Source: Albibacterium sp035514885 | GTDB lineage: Bacteria; Bacteroidota; Bacteroidia; Sphingobacteriales; Sphingobacteriaceae | Reading direction: 5' to 3' | Assembly: GCF_035514885.1 (NCBI RefSeq) | Contig: NZ_DATJCH010000012.1 | Span: 372,001 to 436,000 of the forward strand | Length of the DNA: 64,000 nt | Shown: one piece after another, positions 16,579 to 24,464 of the stretch | Layout of the letters: every line of letters begins with the position of its first letter | How positions within the stretch are numbered: the first letter of the stretch is position 1 | Program-made: the position numbers and the translations under genes | The notes under the pieces: generated by a model | The model's input: only the letters and a program-made list of their open reading frames with translations | The model's database searches: none | What the model was told of the DNA's origin: nothing

Positions 16579-18261
16579 ATGTGTGGTATCATTGGAGCTT
16601 TTGATTTAAAAGGTCGTTCGCCTGAGCTGAGAACTCGCGTTCTTAAAATGTCAAAAAAGATTCGTCATCGTGGACCGGATTGGTCTGGAATATTTAGTAA
16701 CGATAATGCAATTCTTTCTCATGAACGTTTAGCAATTGTTGATCCTAAATCTGGTAATCAACCTTTATATAGTACTGATGGAAAGCTTGTTTTAGCTGTT
16801 AATGGCGAAATATACAATCACCAAGAGCTTCGCGCACAGTTTCCTGATTATGATTTTAAAACAGAAACTGATAGTGAAATACTTTTAGCTCTTTACCAAG
16901 AAAAAGGTCCAACCTTTTTGGATGAATTGAATGGTATTTTTGCTTTTGCAATTTATGATCTTGAAAAAGATGCTTATTTCATTGCAAGAGATCATATTGG
17001 TATCGTGCCACTTTATATTGGTTGGGATGACCAAGGAACATTTTATGTTGCATCTGAACTTAAGGCACTAGAAGGCGTGTGTACAACCATTGAAACTTTT
17101 AAGCCTGGACATTACATTTATAGTAAAGATGGGCAACAGTTTCAACAATGGTATAAAAGAGATTGGGAATCTTACGAAAATATAAAAGATAATGAAGCTG
17201 ATATCGAAACCTTACGATTAGGTTTGGAAGCTGCGGTTCATCGTCAGTTAATGTCAGATGTTCCTTATGGTGTTTTACTATCAGGTGGATTGGATTCTTC
17301 AGTTATAGCGGCAGTTACTAAATTATTTGCATCAAAGCGTATTGAATCAAATGACAAAGAAAGTGCCTGGTATCCTCAATTGCATTCTTTTGCAGTTGGT
17401 TTACATGGGTCTCCGGATTTAATTGCTGCGCGAAAGGCGGCAGATCATATTGGTACAGTTCATCATGAAATAAACTTTAGTATACAAGAAGGTTTAGATG
17501 CAATACGTGATGTTATTTATCATTTAGAAACATACGATGTTACCACCATTAGAGCGTCTACCCCAATGTATTTATTGGCTCGCGTTATCAAATCGATGGG
17601 AATAAAGATGGTTTTATCAGGAGAGGGTTCTGATGAGTTGTTTGGAGGATATTTATACTTCCATAAGGCTCCTAATGCTAAAGAATTTCATGAAGAAACC
17701 GTTAGAAAACTTAGTAAGCTGCATTTGTACGATTGTTTAAGAGCAAATAAATCGTTAGCAGCTTGGGGTATTGAAGGTCGTGTTCCTTTCTTAGATAAAG
17801 AGTTTATGGATATTGCGATGCGTTTAAACCCAAAAGATAAAATGATTGGTGGAGGACGTATTGAGAAATGGGTTGTTAGAAAAGCATTCGAAGATTATTT
17901 ACCAGAAAGTATTGTTTGGCGTCAAAAAGAACAATTCTCTGATGGAGTAGGATATAGCTGGATTGATACTTTAAAAGCGCAAGCTGAAACAAAGGTAAGT
18001 GATCAGGAATTGGCTGATGCAGATAAGAAATTCCCAATTAACCCTCCAAGAAATAAGGAAGAGTATTTATATAGAAGTATTTTCCAAGAGCATTTCCCAT
18101 CCGATTCTGCGGCTCTTACCGTACCTTCAGTTCCTTCGGTAGCTTGTAGTACACCTGAGGCGTTAGCATGGGATGCGTCATTCTTGAATCAGAATGATCC
18201 TTCTGGAAGAGCAGTTGGTTCTGTTCATCAAGAGAGTTATACAAAATTACCTGTTGAGTAA
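16579..18261 (+). CDS. asnB: Asparagine synthase B (glutamine-hydrolysing)
   Basis: This 560-residue enzyme makes asparagine from aspartate, ATP and glutamine. The N-terminal class II glutaminase starts MCGIIGAFD, so Cys2 becomes the nucleophile after Met removal, and RHRGPDWSG (29-37) and NGEIYN follow. The C-terminal synthetase domain has the PP-loop SGGLDSS (235-241) and SGEGSDELFGGY. Length and order match AsnB. It is a single gene with its own promoter and a strong terminator. Confidence 0.97.
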   Translation: MCGIIGAFDLKGRSPELRTRVLKMSKKIRHRGPDWSGIFSNDNAILSHERLAIVDPKSGNQPLYSTDGKLVLAVNGEIYNHQELRAQFPDYDFKTETDSEILLALYQEKGPTFLDELNGIFAFAIYDLEKDAYFIARDHIGIVPLYIGWDDQGTFYVASELKALEGVCTTIETFKPGHYIYSKDGQQFQQWYKRDWESYENIKDNEADIETLRLGLEAAVHRQLMSDVPYGVLLSGGLDSSVIAAVTKLFASKRIESNDKESAWYPQLHSFAVGLHGSPDLIAARKAADHIGTVHHEINFSIQEGLDAIRDVIYHLETYDVTTIRASTPMYLLARVIKSMGIKMVLSGEGSDELFGGYLYFHKAPNAKEFHEETVRKLSKLHLYDCLRANKSLAAWGIEGRVPFLDKEFMDIAMRLNPKDKMIGGGRIEKWVVRKAFEDYLPESIVWRQKEQFSDGVGYSWIDTLKAQAETKVSDQELADADKKFPINPPRNKEEYLYRSIFQEHFPSDSAALTVPSVPSVACSTPEALAWDASFLNQNDPSGRAVGSVHQESYTKLPVE

Positions 18262-18310
18262 ACTATCTTCTTATCTTATTGTTAGAAGTATAGTATAATA
18301 GATTTGATTT

Positions 18311-18347
18311 AAATCCCTGAATATACTTTATATTCAGGGATTTTTTG
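18311..18347 (+). terminator. Intrinsic terminator after asnB
   Basis: AAATCCCTGAATA (18311-18323) pairs exactly with TATTCAGGGATTT (18331-18343) and is followed by T residues. It lies between convergent asnB and pnuC. Confidence 0.88.
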
Positions 18348-18349
18348 TG

Positions 18350-18949
18350 TTATGTACCTTGTGATAGAAGTGTTTTCTTCCAGCGTTTGAATCCGTAAAC
18401 ACTCATAATAGTATAGAACACAGAGAGGATTGCGAAGAAGTATAAGCCCCGGTCTAACTGTAAGAATATAGATGCTGCGTTCAGTAGAAACCAATAATGC
18501 CAGGTAGATAGCACCTTTCTTGCTTCCATATAAGTTGCTACGAAGCTAAAAACAGTGATAACAGCATCTATATAGGGTCTTTCGGAATTTGTATAACGAT
18601 GCATAATTATACCTAGTACCATACTTAATATTCCAGATGTAAGAATGGCTATTACATGATTAGTTGGCCTCCAGATTCGTATTGGTACATTCACCTTTTC
18701 GCTGGCCGCTTCTTTTTTTTGATGCCTATACCAATAGGTCCACCCATAGAAACCGGCAAGAATATAATAAATATTAAGTCCTGCTTCTAAGTAAAGTGTT
18801 ACATGCACATATAGATATACCGTAATAGCAGATGCCAGTATCCCGAATACCCAACACCATATATTCTCTCGGATCATTAAAATTAAATATAAGATACCAA
18901 AGACTACAGATATTATTTCTAGGATGGTGTTTAAATTCATGGCTTGCAA
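18350..18949 (-). CDS. pnuC: PnuC-family vitamin precursor transporter
   Basis: This 199-residue membrane protein has seven predicted segments. Family features include ILYLILMIRENIWCWVFGI and GLNIYYILAGFYGWTYW. PnuC transporters let nicotinamide riboside in by facilitated diffusion; close relatives (PnuT) carry thiamine. I see no TPP riboswitch in the short leader, so the vitamin is not decided. A start three codons downstream (18940, MNLNT) is equally likely. No NadR or thiamine kinase gene adjoins it. Confidence 0.88.
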   Translation of the reverse strand: MQAMNLNTILEIISVVFGILYLILMIRENIWCWVFGILASAITVYLYVHVTLYLEAGLNIYYILAGFYGWTYWYRHQKKEAASEKVNVPIRIWRPTNHVIAILTSGILSMVLGIIMHRYTNSERPYIDAVITVFSFVATYMEARKVLSTWHYWFLLNAASIFLQLDRGLYFFAILSVFYTIMSVYGFKRWKKTLLSQGT

Positions 18950-19037
18950 AGTAAATGAAAATTTATAATGGAAAGAAGAATTAAAACTTTTATCTATAAT
19001 ACCTGTTTTACAAGCTCATCAGTTTTATTATACTTCT

Positions 19038-19703
19038 ATGATTGAAACATACGAAATTGTTATTCGTTTAGGTAGTGCTGCTTTCTGTGGGGCATTAATT
19101 GGTATCGAAAGAGAACGCAAGGAATGGGCAGCCGGCATGAGAACACATATGATGGTGGCTGTGGGGTCTGCTTTATATATGATTGTTTCTTCATATGGTT
19201 TTGAGGAATTAATGAAACATCCGAATGTTTCATTAGATCCTTCTAGGGTTGCATCGCAGGTTGTAAGTGGAATTGGATTCTTAGGTGCGGGAACTATTAT
19301 ATTTTTGAGGCACGGCATTATTCGAGGTTTAACAACAGCATCAGGATTATGGACAGTAGCTGCCATTGGCTTAGCTGTTGGTGGTGGGATGTATTGGGCA
19401 GCATTGGCAACAACAGCTATCGTAATTACTATTTTATGGCTATTGCAGCCAGTAGAAGGTCTTTTATTCGCAAGAACAAGTAAGAGGAATTTGGTAATAC
19501 ATTTTGATTCTATCGAAGATTCAAACTTTATTATAGATGTTATTTTGCAAAATGAGTCGTATGATATTCATCATTTTGCATTAGATAGAAAACCTGATGG
19601 TACGCTAACTTTAAAAATAAACTCACCCAAAAATAAGGATCTCAAACAAATTGCTGCAATAATTGGTAAGGATGCCAGAGTTAAAAGTATTGATTTCGTA
19701 TAA
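19038..19703 (+). CDS. MgtC/SapB family membrane protein
   Basis: This 221-residue protein has an N-terminal membrane domain with the family signature GALIGIERERKEWAAGMRTH (18-37) and GIGFLGAGTIIF. It has about four to five membrane segments and a C-terminal soluble ACT-like domain (about 145-221). MgtC proteins are tied to low-magnesium growth and to inhibition of ATP synthase in pathogens. In this organism the role is only inferred as magnesium or ion stress. It is divergent from pnuC. Confidence 0.88.
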   Translation: MIETYEIVIRLGSAAFCGALIGIERERKEWAAGMRTHMMVAVGSALYMIVSSYGFEELMKHPNVSLDPSRVASQVVSGIGFLGAGTIIFLRHGIIRGLTTASGLWTVAAIGLAVGGGMYWAALATTAIVITILWLLQPVEGLLFARTSKRNLVIHFDSIEDSNFIIDVILQNESYDIHHFALDRKPDGTLTLKINSPKNKDLKQIAAIIGKDARVKSIDFV

Positions 19704-19719
19704 TTTTTTGATAATAGAA

Positions 19720-20199
19720 CTAAAAGATCGGACAGCCGGTTGAATTGTAAACAATATCAAAGGGTGCGTCCCGATCTCGAACTTGTCCACCGTCTTCACG
19801 AGTAAGAAATGCCTGTTGTTTTAAATTATTGCTATCTAGAAGAAATTGTGTATGAATCGTATCTATAATTCCTTCTTGCATATAGCTCCAAACAACATTT
19901 AGTGTGTCATCGCGTTTTATTCCATTGATTATTCCTCTTCTTGCATCTTTCATAGCAGGAATCCAATTATATACACCACTAATTGAGTCTCCCTTTAGAC
20001 GTACATAGATATAGGTTGAGTCTTGCATTTGAGTTCCGTCTAACTTGAGAAAACACATTTCGGAGAGAGGCGTGGAGGTTGAAGAGGAGTCCTGACTTGT
20101 AACAAAAGTCGTATCCTTTCCATCAATTTTTGTTGATTCATTGAAACATGCTCCTAGAAAAGGGAGTATAAATAGTATTAAGAGGGTTCTGTTTTTCAT
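19720..20199 (-). CDS. Small lipoprotein, unknown function
   Basis: This 159-residue protein has a lipoprotein signal ending LGAC (C18). The mature part is beta-rich, with DSTYIYVRLKGDSISGVYNW, similar in pattern to small Bacteroidota lipoproteins. No catalytic motif is visible. It converges on the mgtC-like gene across 16 bases. Confidence 0.72.
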   Translation of the reverse strand: MKNRTLLILFILPFLGACFNESTKIDGKDTTFVTSQDSSSTSTPLSEMCFLKLDGTQMQDSTYIYVRLKGDSISGVYNWIPAMKDARRGIINGIKRDDTLNVVWSYMQEGIIDTIHTQFLLDSNNLKQQAFLTREDGGQVRDRDAPFDIVYNSTGCPIF

Positions 20200-20333
20200 A
20201 TTTGAGAATCAAATTTAATGTATTTAATATCACAAAAATCAGTCCATGGATTTTAATTCAAGAATTGATGCGATTATATAAAACAACCTCTGAATGTAAA
20301 CGTTATAATTTAAGAAACACAATAAAATTTATT

Positions 20334-20624
20334 ATGAAAAGCAATGTAAATAAAATATTGGATTCAGTAGTTGATGTAATAATACAATCAACAGATGATG
20401 TAAACATTAGTACGTCTGAAAGAATAATATCAGTAGGGACCGGAAGTTTTATAATATGGAAGGGGATGAAAGATATTTTTTCAAAACCATCTAATTCTAT
20501 TTGGGAAATCGCTTTGGGTGGTGCTTTGTTATATCGTGGCGTTACAGGTTACTGTAAGATAAAAGATAAAATATTGCCAAGAAAAGAAGAGCAAACAACA
20601 ACCTATTTGGTTGAAGCTCTGTAG
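20334..20624 (+). CDS. DUF2892-type small membrane protein
   Basis: From the ATG at 20334 this is 96 residues: SERIISVGTGSFIIWKGM, then GGALLYRGVTGYCKI. Two hydrophobic segments with a closing LLYRGVTGYC are the mark of DUF2892 (YgaP-C-like) inner-membrane proteins. The longer frame from 20202 adds an unconserved leader and is rejected. There is no rhodanese domain here. Function is unknown. A strong terminator follows. Confidence 0.75.
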   Translation: MKSNVNKILDSVVDVIIQSTDDVNISTSERIISVGTGSFIIWKGMKDIFSKPSNSIWEIALGGALLYRGVTGYCKIKDKILPRKEEQTTTYLVEAL

Positions 20625-20644
20625 ATAATATCAATATAAAAGAA

Positions 20645-20677
20645 AGAGGCCGTTATTTCTAACGGCCTCTCTTTATT
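20645..20677. terminator. Bidirectional terminator between DUF2892 gene and rpsA
   Basis: AGAGGCCGTT (20645-20654) and AACGGCCTCT (20661-20670) are exact inverted repeats around ATTTCT, with T-rich DNA on both sides. It serves two convergent genes. Confidence 0.85.
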
Positions 20678-20707
20678 TACAATGGTTAATAATCTGTTCT
20701 CGTGAGA

Positions 20708-22639
20708 TTATTTGGCATTTTCATCGCCTTCCATTTGTTTTTTCAATTTAGCAAGAACATCTAAGTCACCTAAAGTAGATTTTTCAACTGAATCCTTTAC
20801 TTTTTTAACAGCACCTGAAGATGCTTTGGCTTCTTTCTTACGAGCATTGAACTCTTCAACACGAGCTTCAGCACGTTCATCTTCCCAAATACGTGAGTGA
20901 GAGATTACGATACGTTTTGCATCTTTATTGAATTCAATGATTTTAAATTGTTCTGTGTCATCTGCTTTTAAAGCTGAACCATCTTGTTTAACACTGTGTT
21001 TGCTAGGACTGAATCCTTCAACACCATAGGCTAAAGCTACGATAGCACCTTTTTCACCAACTTTTAATACAGTTCCTTCGTGAATAGAATCAACTGTAAA
21101 AATAGTTTCGAAGGTATCCCAAGGGTTTTCTTCTAATTGCTTATGACCTAAGCTTAATTTACGATTTTGCTCATCAAGTTCAAGAACAACAACATCGATT
21201 ACTTCATTTGCTTTCGTAAATTCGTTTGGATGATTGATTTTCTTAGACCATGATAAATCAGAAATATGAATTAATCCGTCAATTCCTTCTTCGATTTCAA
21301 CAAAGACACCAAAGTTAGTCATGTTCTTAACAGTTGCAGTATGCTTGCTACCAATAGGGTAACGCTCAGCAATGTCTTTCCATGGATCAGGAGTTAATTG
21401 TTTAATTCCTAAGCTCATTTTTCGCTCTTCGCGATCTAGAGTTAAAATTTGTGCTTCAATCTCATCACCAGTCTTTATGAAGTCTTGTGGACTGCGTAAA
21501 TTTTGTGACCAAGACATTTCTGAAACGTGAATTAACCCTTCAACACCTGGAGTAATTTCTAAGAAAGCACCGTAATCAGCTACAGTAACAATTCTTCCTT
21601 TTACTTTAGAACCTACTTCAAGAGAAGTATCTAAAGATTCCCAAGGATGTGGTGTTAATTGTTTCAAACCTAAAGCAATACGTTTTTTCTCATCATCAAA
21701 GTCAAGAACAACAACGTTCACTTTCTCATCTAATGATAAAACTTCTTTTGGGTGTTCAATACGTCCCCATGAAATATCAGTAATATGCAATAAACCATCT
21801 ACTCCGCCTAAATCAATGAATACACCGAAATCAGTGATATTCTTAACAGTTCCTTCAAGAACTTGGCCTTTCTCTAGTTTAGCAACAATTTCTGTTTTTT
21901 GATTTTCTAAATCGTCTTCAATTAAGACTTTATGAGAAACAACTACATTTTTAAATTCATGATTGATTTTAACAACCTTGAATTCCATTGTTTTACCTAC
22001 ATAAATATCGTAATCGCGAATTGGTTTAATATCAATTTGAGATCCTGGTAAGAATGCTTCTACACCTTGGATATCAACAATTAAACCACCTTTAGTACGA
22101 CTTTTTACAAAGCCTTTAATAATAATGTCATTCTCAAGAGCTTCATTAATAGCTTCCCACGAGCGTTGAGTTTTCGCACGTTTACGAGACAGTATTAATT
22201 GTCCGTTTTCATCTTCTTGAGTTTCAACAAATACGTCAACCGTATCACCAACTTTAAGATCTGGTAAATCGCGGAATTCAGTAAAAGACACAAAACCGTC
22301 TGATTTGTAACCAACGTTTAGTACTACATCTTTGCTGTTAATTGAAACCACAGTTCCTTTAACAATTTCTCCCTGATTGATTGAATTGAAAGTGCCGGAA
22401 TATTGCTCTTCTAATTTTTCGCGTTCTGCGTCATTGTAGTTCCCGAAACCTTTGGTGTCTTGATCCCAGTCAAAATCACCTTCTGGGGTAATCCAAGTAT
22501 TGGATTTGATTTCGTCAATGAACGATGAATCAGCTTCTGATTCGATGTTCTCTTTTTCTTTTACTGATTCTAAATCAGTGTCTTGAAGTTCGGCTTTTTT
22601 AGCCTCTAGTTCTTTTGCTGCTTCTTGTTTTTTTGCCAT
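20708..22639 (-). CDS. rpsA: 30S ribosomal protein S1
   Basis: This 643-residue protein carries six S1 RNA-binding repeats from about residue 100 to 600. Typical lines are GVFIDLGGVDGLLHITDISW and GVFVEIEEGIDGLIHISDLSW. S1 helps the 30S subunit bind and unfold mRNA. Compared with E. coli S1 (557 residues), it has a long acidic N-terminal extension (KKQEAAKELEAKKAELQD) and a basic C-terminal tail. Both are usual in Bacteroidota, whose ribosomes rely little on Shine-Dalgarno pairing. It is transcribed alone after cmk. Confidence 0.98.
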   Translation of the reverse strand: MAKKQEAAKELEAKKAELQDTDLESVKEKENIESEADSSFIDEIKSNTWITPEGDFDWDQDTKGFGNYNDAEREKLEEQYSGTFNSINQGEIVKGTVVSINSKDVVLNVGYKSDGFVSFTEFRDLPDLKVGDTVDVFVETQEDENGQLILSRKRAKTQRSWEAINEALENDIIIKGFVKSRTKGGLIVDIQGVEAFLPGSQIDIKPIRDYDIYVGKTMEFKVVKINHEFKNVVVSHKVLIEDDLENQKTEIVAKLEKGQVLEGTVKNITDFGVFIDLGGVDGLLHITDISWGRIEHPKEVLSLDEKVNVVVLDFDDEKKRIALGLKQLTPHPWESLDTSLEVGSKVKGRIVTVADYGAFLEITPGVEGLIHVSEMSWSQNLRSPQDFIKTGDEIEAQILTLDREERKMSLGIKQLTPDPWKDIAERYPIGSKHTATVKNMTNFGVFVEIEEGIDGLIHISDLSWSKKINHPNEFTKANEVIDVVVLELDEQNRKLSLGHKQLEENPWDTFETIFTVDSIHEGTVLKVGEKGAIVALAYGVEGFSPSKHSVKQDGSALKADDTEQFKIIEFNKDAKRIVISHSRIWEDERAEARVEEFNARKKEAKASSGAVKKVKDSVEKSTLGDLDVLAKLKKQMEGDENAK

Positions 22640-22679
22640 TAATTAATTTATCTCCTTTTCCCGACCTTGATCAGGACTG

Positions 22680-22713
22680 CAAATGTAGGAAATAAATTAT
22701 TGAAAAAGTAAAT
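22680..22713 (-). promoter_or_regulatory. Putative promoter of rpsA
   Basis: Read on the minus strand, TACATTTG (22687-22680) matches the Bacteroidota -7 box TAnnTTTG, about 40 bases before the rpsA ATG. A weak TTTAC lies about 20 bases further upstream. This would let rpsA be made separately from cmk. Confidence 0.5.
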
Positions 22714-22749
22714 TTTAATATATTATTGAAATAAATTGAAGAGAAAATC

Positions 22750-23436
22750 TTATTTTTTAGAGGACAGAACTTTTTTAACCTCATTAATTACGAAGTCTAA
22801 TTGCTGTTCTTGATCTAAGTTGGTATTATCTAGTACGATGGCTTCTTCCGATTTAATTAAAGGACTCTCCTTACGGGTAGTGTCTTGATAATCGCGACGT
22901 TTCAGATTATCGAAGACTTCTTCCAGGGTTACATTCTTACCGGCAAGTTGTAATTCCTTGAAACGACGAGCAGCACGTATCTCGGGATTAGCTGTCATGA
23001 ATATTTTAACTTGGGCATGAGGGAAAACTACTGTGCCAATATCTCGCCCATCCATTACTATATTCTGATCTTCTGCCATTTTTTGTTGTTGTACAACCAG
23101 TGCATTACGAACCTCTTTAATAGAACTAACTTCACTTACTAACTCTGAAACATTCATCTCTCTGATTTTAGAGCTTACATCTTTGCCATTTAGTAATACG
23201 ATTGTTTTATGATCTTTCAGTTCAAATTTTATTACGATTTTAGAAAGGTTAGATTTAATCTTTTCAATATCATTAATAGAAATATGGTTTTCTATAAGAT
23301 ATAAGGTCAAAGCCCTATACATAGCTCCACTATCTATATATATATAATTTAACCGGTTTGCCAAAGCCTTTGCAACTGTACTTTTGCCACAAGAAGAATA
23401 GCCGTCTATGGCAATAATGATATTTCTTTTATCCAT
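22750..23436 (-). CDS. cmk: Cytidylate kinase
   Basis: This 228-residue enzyme phosphorylates CMP and dCMP with ATP. The P-loop is GYSSCGKST (12-20). The CMP-binding signature DGRDIGTVVFP and the lid motif RRDYQDTTR are present. cmk directly upstream of rpsA is a common bacterial arrangement, kept here with a 110-base gap. Confidence 0.96.
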   Translation of the reverse strand: MDKRNIIIAIDGYSSCGKSTVAKALANRLNYIYIDSGAMYRALTLYLIENHISINDIEKIKSNLSKIVIKFELKDHKTIVLLNGKDVSSKIREMNVSELVSEVSSIKEVRNALVVQQQKMAEDQNIVMDGRDIGTVVFPHAQVKIFMTANPEIRAARRFKELQLAGKNVTLEEVFDNLKRRDYQDTTRKESPLIKSEEAIVLDNTNLDQEQQLDFVINEVKKVLSSKK

Positions 23437-23486
23437 CGATAAACAAAGATAGTATTTTACTAGAAATGTATATTAACTTTGATCAC

Positions 23487-23894
23487 ATGAGCTTTTTAAA
23501 AGAGGACCTATTACCTTATATATCTTTTAAGACTTCCAGAAGCGGTGGAAGTGGTGGACAGAATGTAAATAAAGTCTCAACAAAGGTTGAGCTTTTGTTC
23601 GATCTATCGAAGGCATCTTTGTTTTCTGAAGAGGAAAAATCATTGATTTCAAAAATGTTACAATCGCGAACTCGATCTGAAAATTACATTCAAATAATTT
23701 GTCAGGAAAGCCGGTCGCAATTAGATAATAAAGAATTAGCATTAGATAAACTTGCTCTTCTTATAAAACAAGCCTTGATTGTTCGGAAACCAAGAAAAGC
23801 TACCAAGCCAAGTAAGAAATCAGTTCAGGCAAGGCTTGATAAGAAGAGAAATCAAGCTCTGAAAAAGATAAATAGGAAGATAAACTGGGATTAA
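23487..23894 (+). CDS. arfB: ArfB-like peptidyl-tRNA hydrolase (ribosome rescue)
   Basis: This short release-factor protein frees stalled ribosomes. The catalytic GGQ is present in SRSGGSGGQNVNKVSTKVEL. The C-terminus is a basic tail (RKPRKATKPSKKSVQARLDKK) that in ArfB enters the empty mRNA channel. I prefer the Met at 23487 (MSFLKEDLLPYISF, 135 residues) because ArfB proteins begin just before this segment; 23466 would add seven residues. It is divergent from cmk. Confidence 0.92.
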   Translation: MSFLKEDLLPYISFKTSRSGGSGGQNVNKVSTKVELLFDLSKASLFSEEEKSLISKMLQSRTRSENYIQIICQESRSQLDNKELALDKLALLIKQALIVRKPRKATKPSKKSVQARLDKKRNQALKKINRKINWD

Positions 23895-23999
23895 AACTCA
23901 ATTATTTAGAATAATTCTTAATATGAGCGTAAGTTTGTAATCTTCGTGCTTTTGACTTTGGTTTTGTATTTTTGCAGTTAAACAATTTATCGGATAACT

Positions 24000-24401
24000 A
24001 TGAAAAAAAGTTCGATCTTAGGAATAGTAGTAATTGCTGTTTTTATCGCAATAATCATTAGTATTTACGGAGATTCAAGTACCTACGCTTCGTTTGATGA
24101 AGCCCAAGAAACAGAAGCTGAATTGCACGTTGTAGGTCAATTGAATAAGGAAAAAGAATTGGTATATAATCCAACACAAAACGCCAATTACTTCTCATTC
24201 TATATGCTTGATGAGCATGGTAAAGAATGTAAAGTCGTTTTTCAGGGATCTAAACCTCAGGATTTTGAACGTTCAGAGCAAATAGTTCTTACAGGAAAAA
24301 TGGTAGGAGAGGAGTTTCATGCCAGTAAAATTTTAATGAAGTGCCCTTCAAAGTATAACGATCAGCAAATCGAAGTAACAGAAGCAGTCGCTACTTCATA
24401 A
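24000..24401 (+). CDS. ccmE: CcmE-type cytochrome c heme chaperone, CxxxY variant
   Basis: This 133-residue protein has one N-terminal membrane anchor (6-23) and an OB-fold periplasmic domain (about 38-118). CcmE carries heme to the CcmF lyase during cytochrome c maturation. In E. coli the heme is held covalently by the His of HxxxY. Here the aligned motif is C115-P-S-K-Y119, so cysteine replaces histidine. CxxxY forms of CcmE are known from some archaea and sulfate reducers. It precedes ccmF by 63 bases, and TATTTTTG at 23967-23974 is a likely -7 box. Confidence 0.9.
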   Translation: MKKSSILGIVVIAVFIAIIISIYGDSSTYASFDEAQETEAELHVVGQLNKEKELVYNPTQNANYFSFYMLDEHGKECKVVFQGSKPQDFERSEQIVLTGKMVGEEFHASKILMKCPSKYNDQQIEVTEAVATS

Positions 24402-24464
24402 GTTTAAAATTATCGGTTTAGTATCTGCATCTAACCTGCAGATTTAAAATTATATTATTATTTA

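Noticed and set aside
18950..19037. Riboswitch upstream of pnuC
   Set aside because: The leader is under 90 bases, and no TPP or NAD-II-like conserved core was seen.
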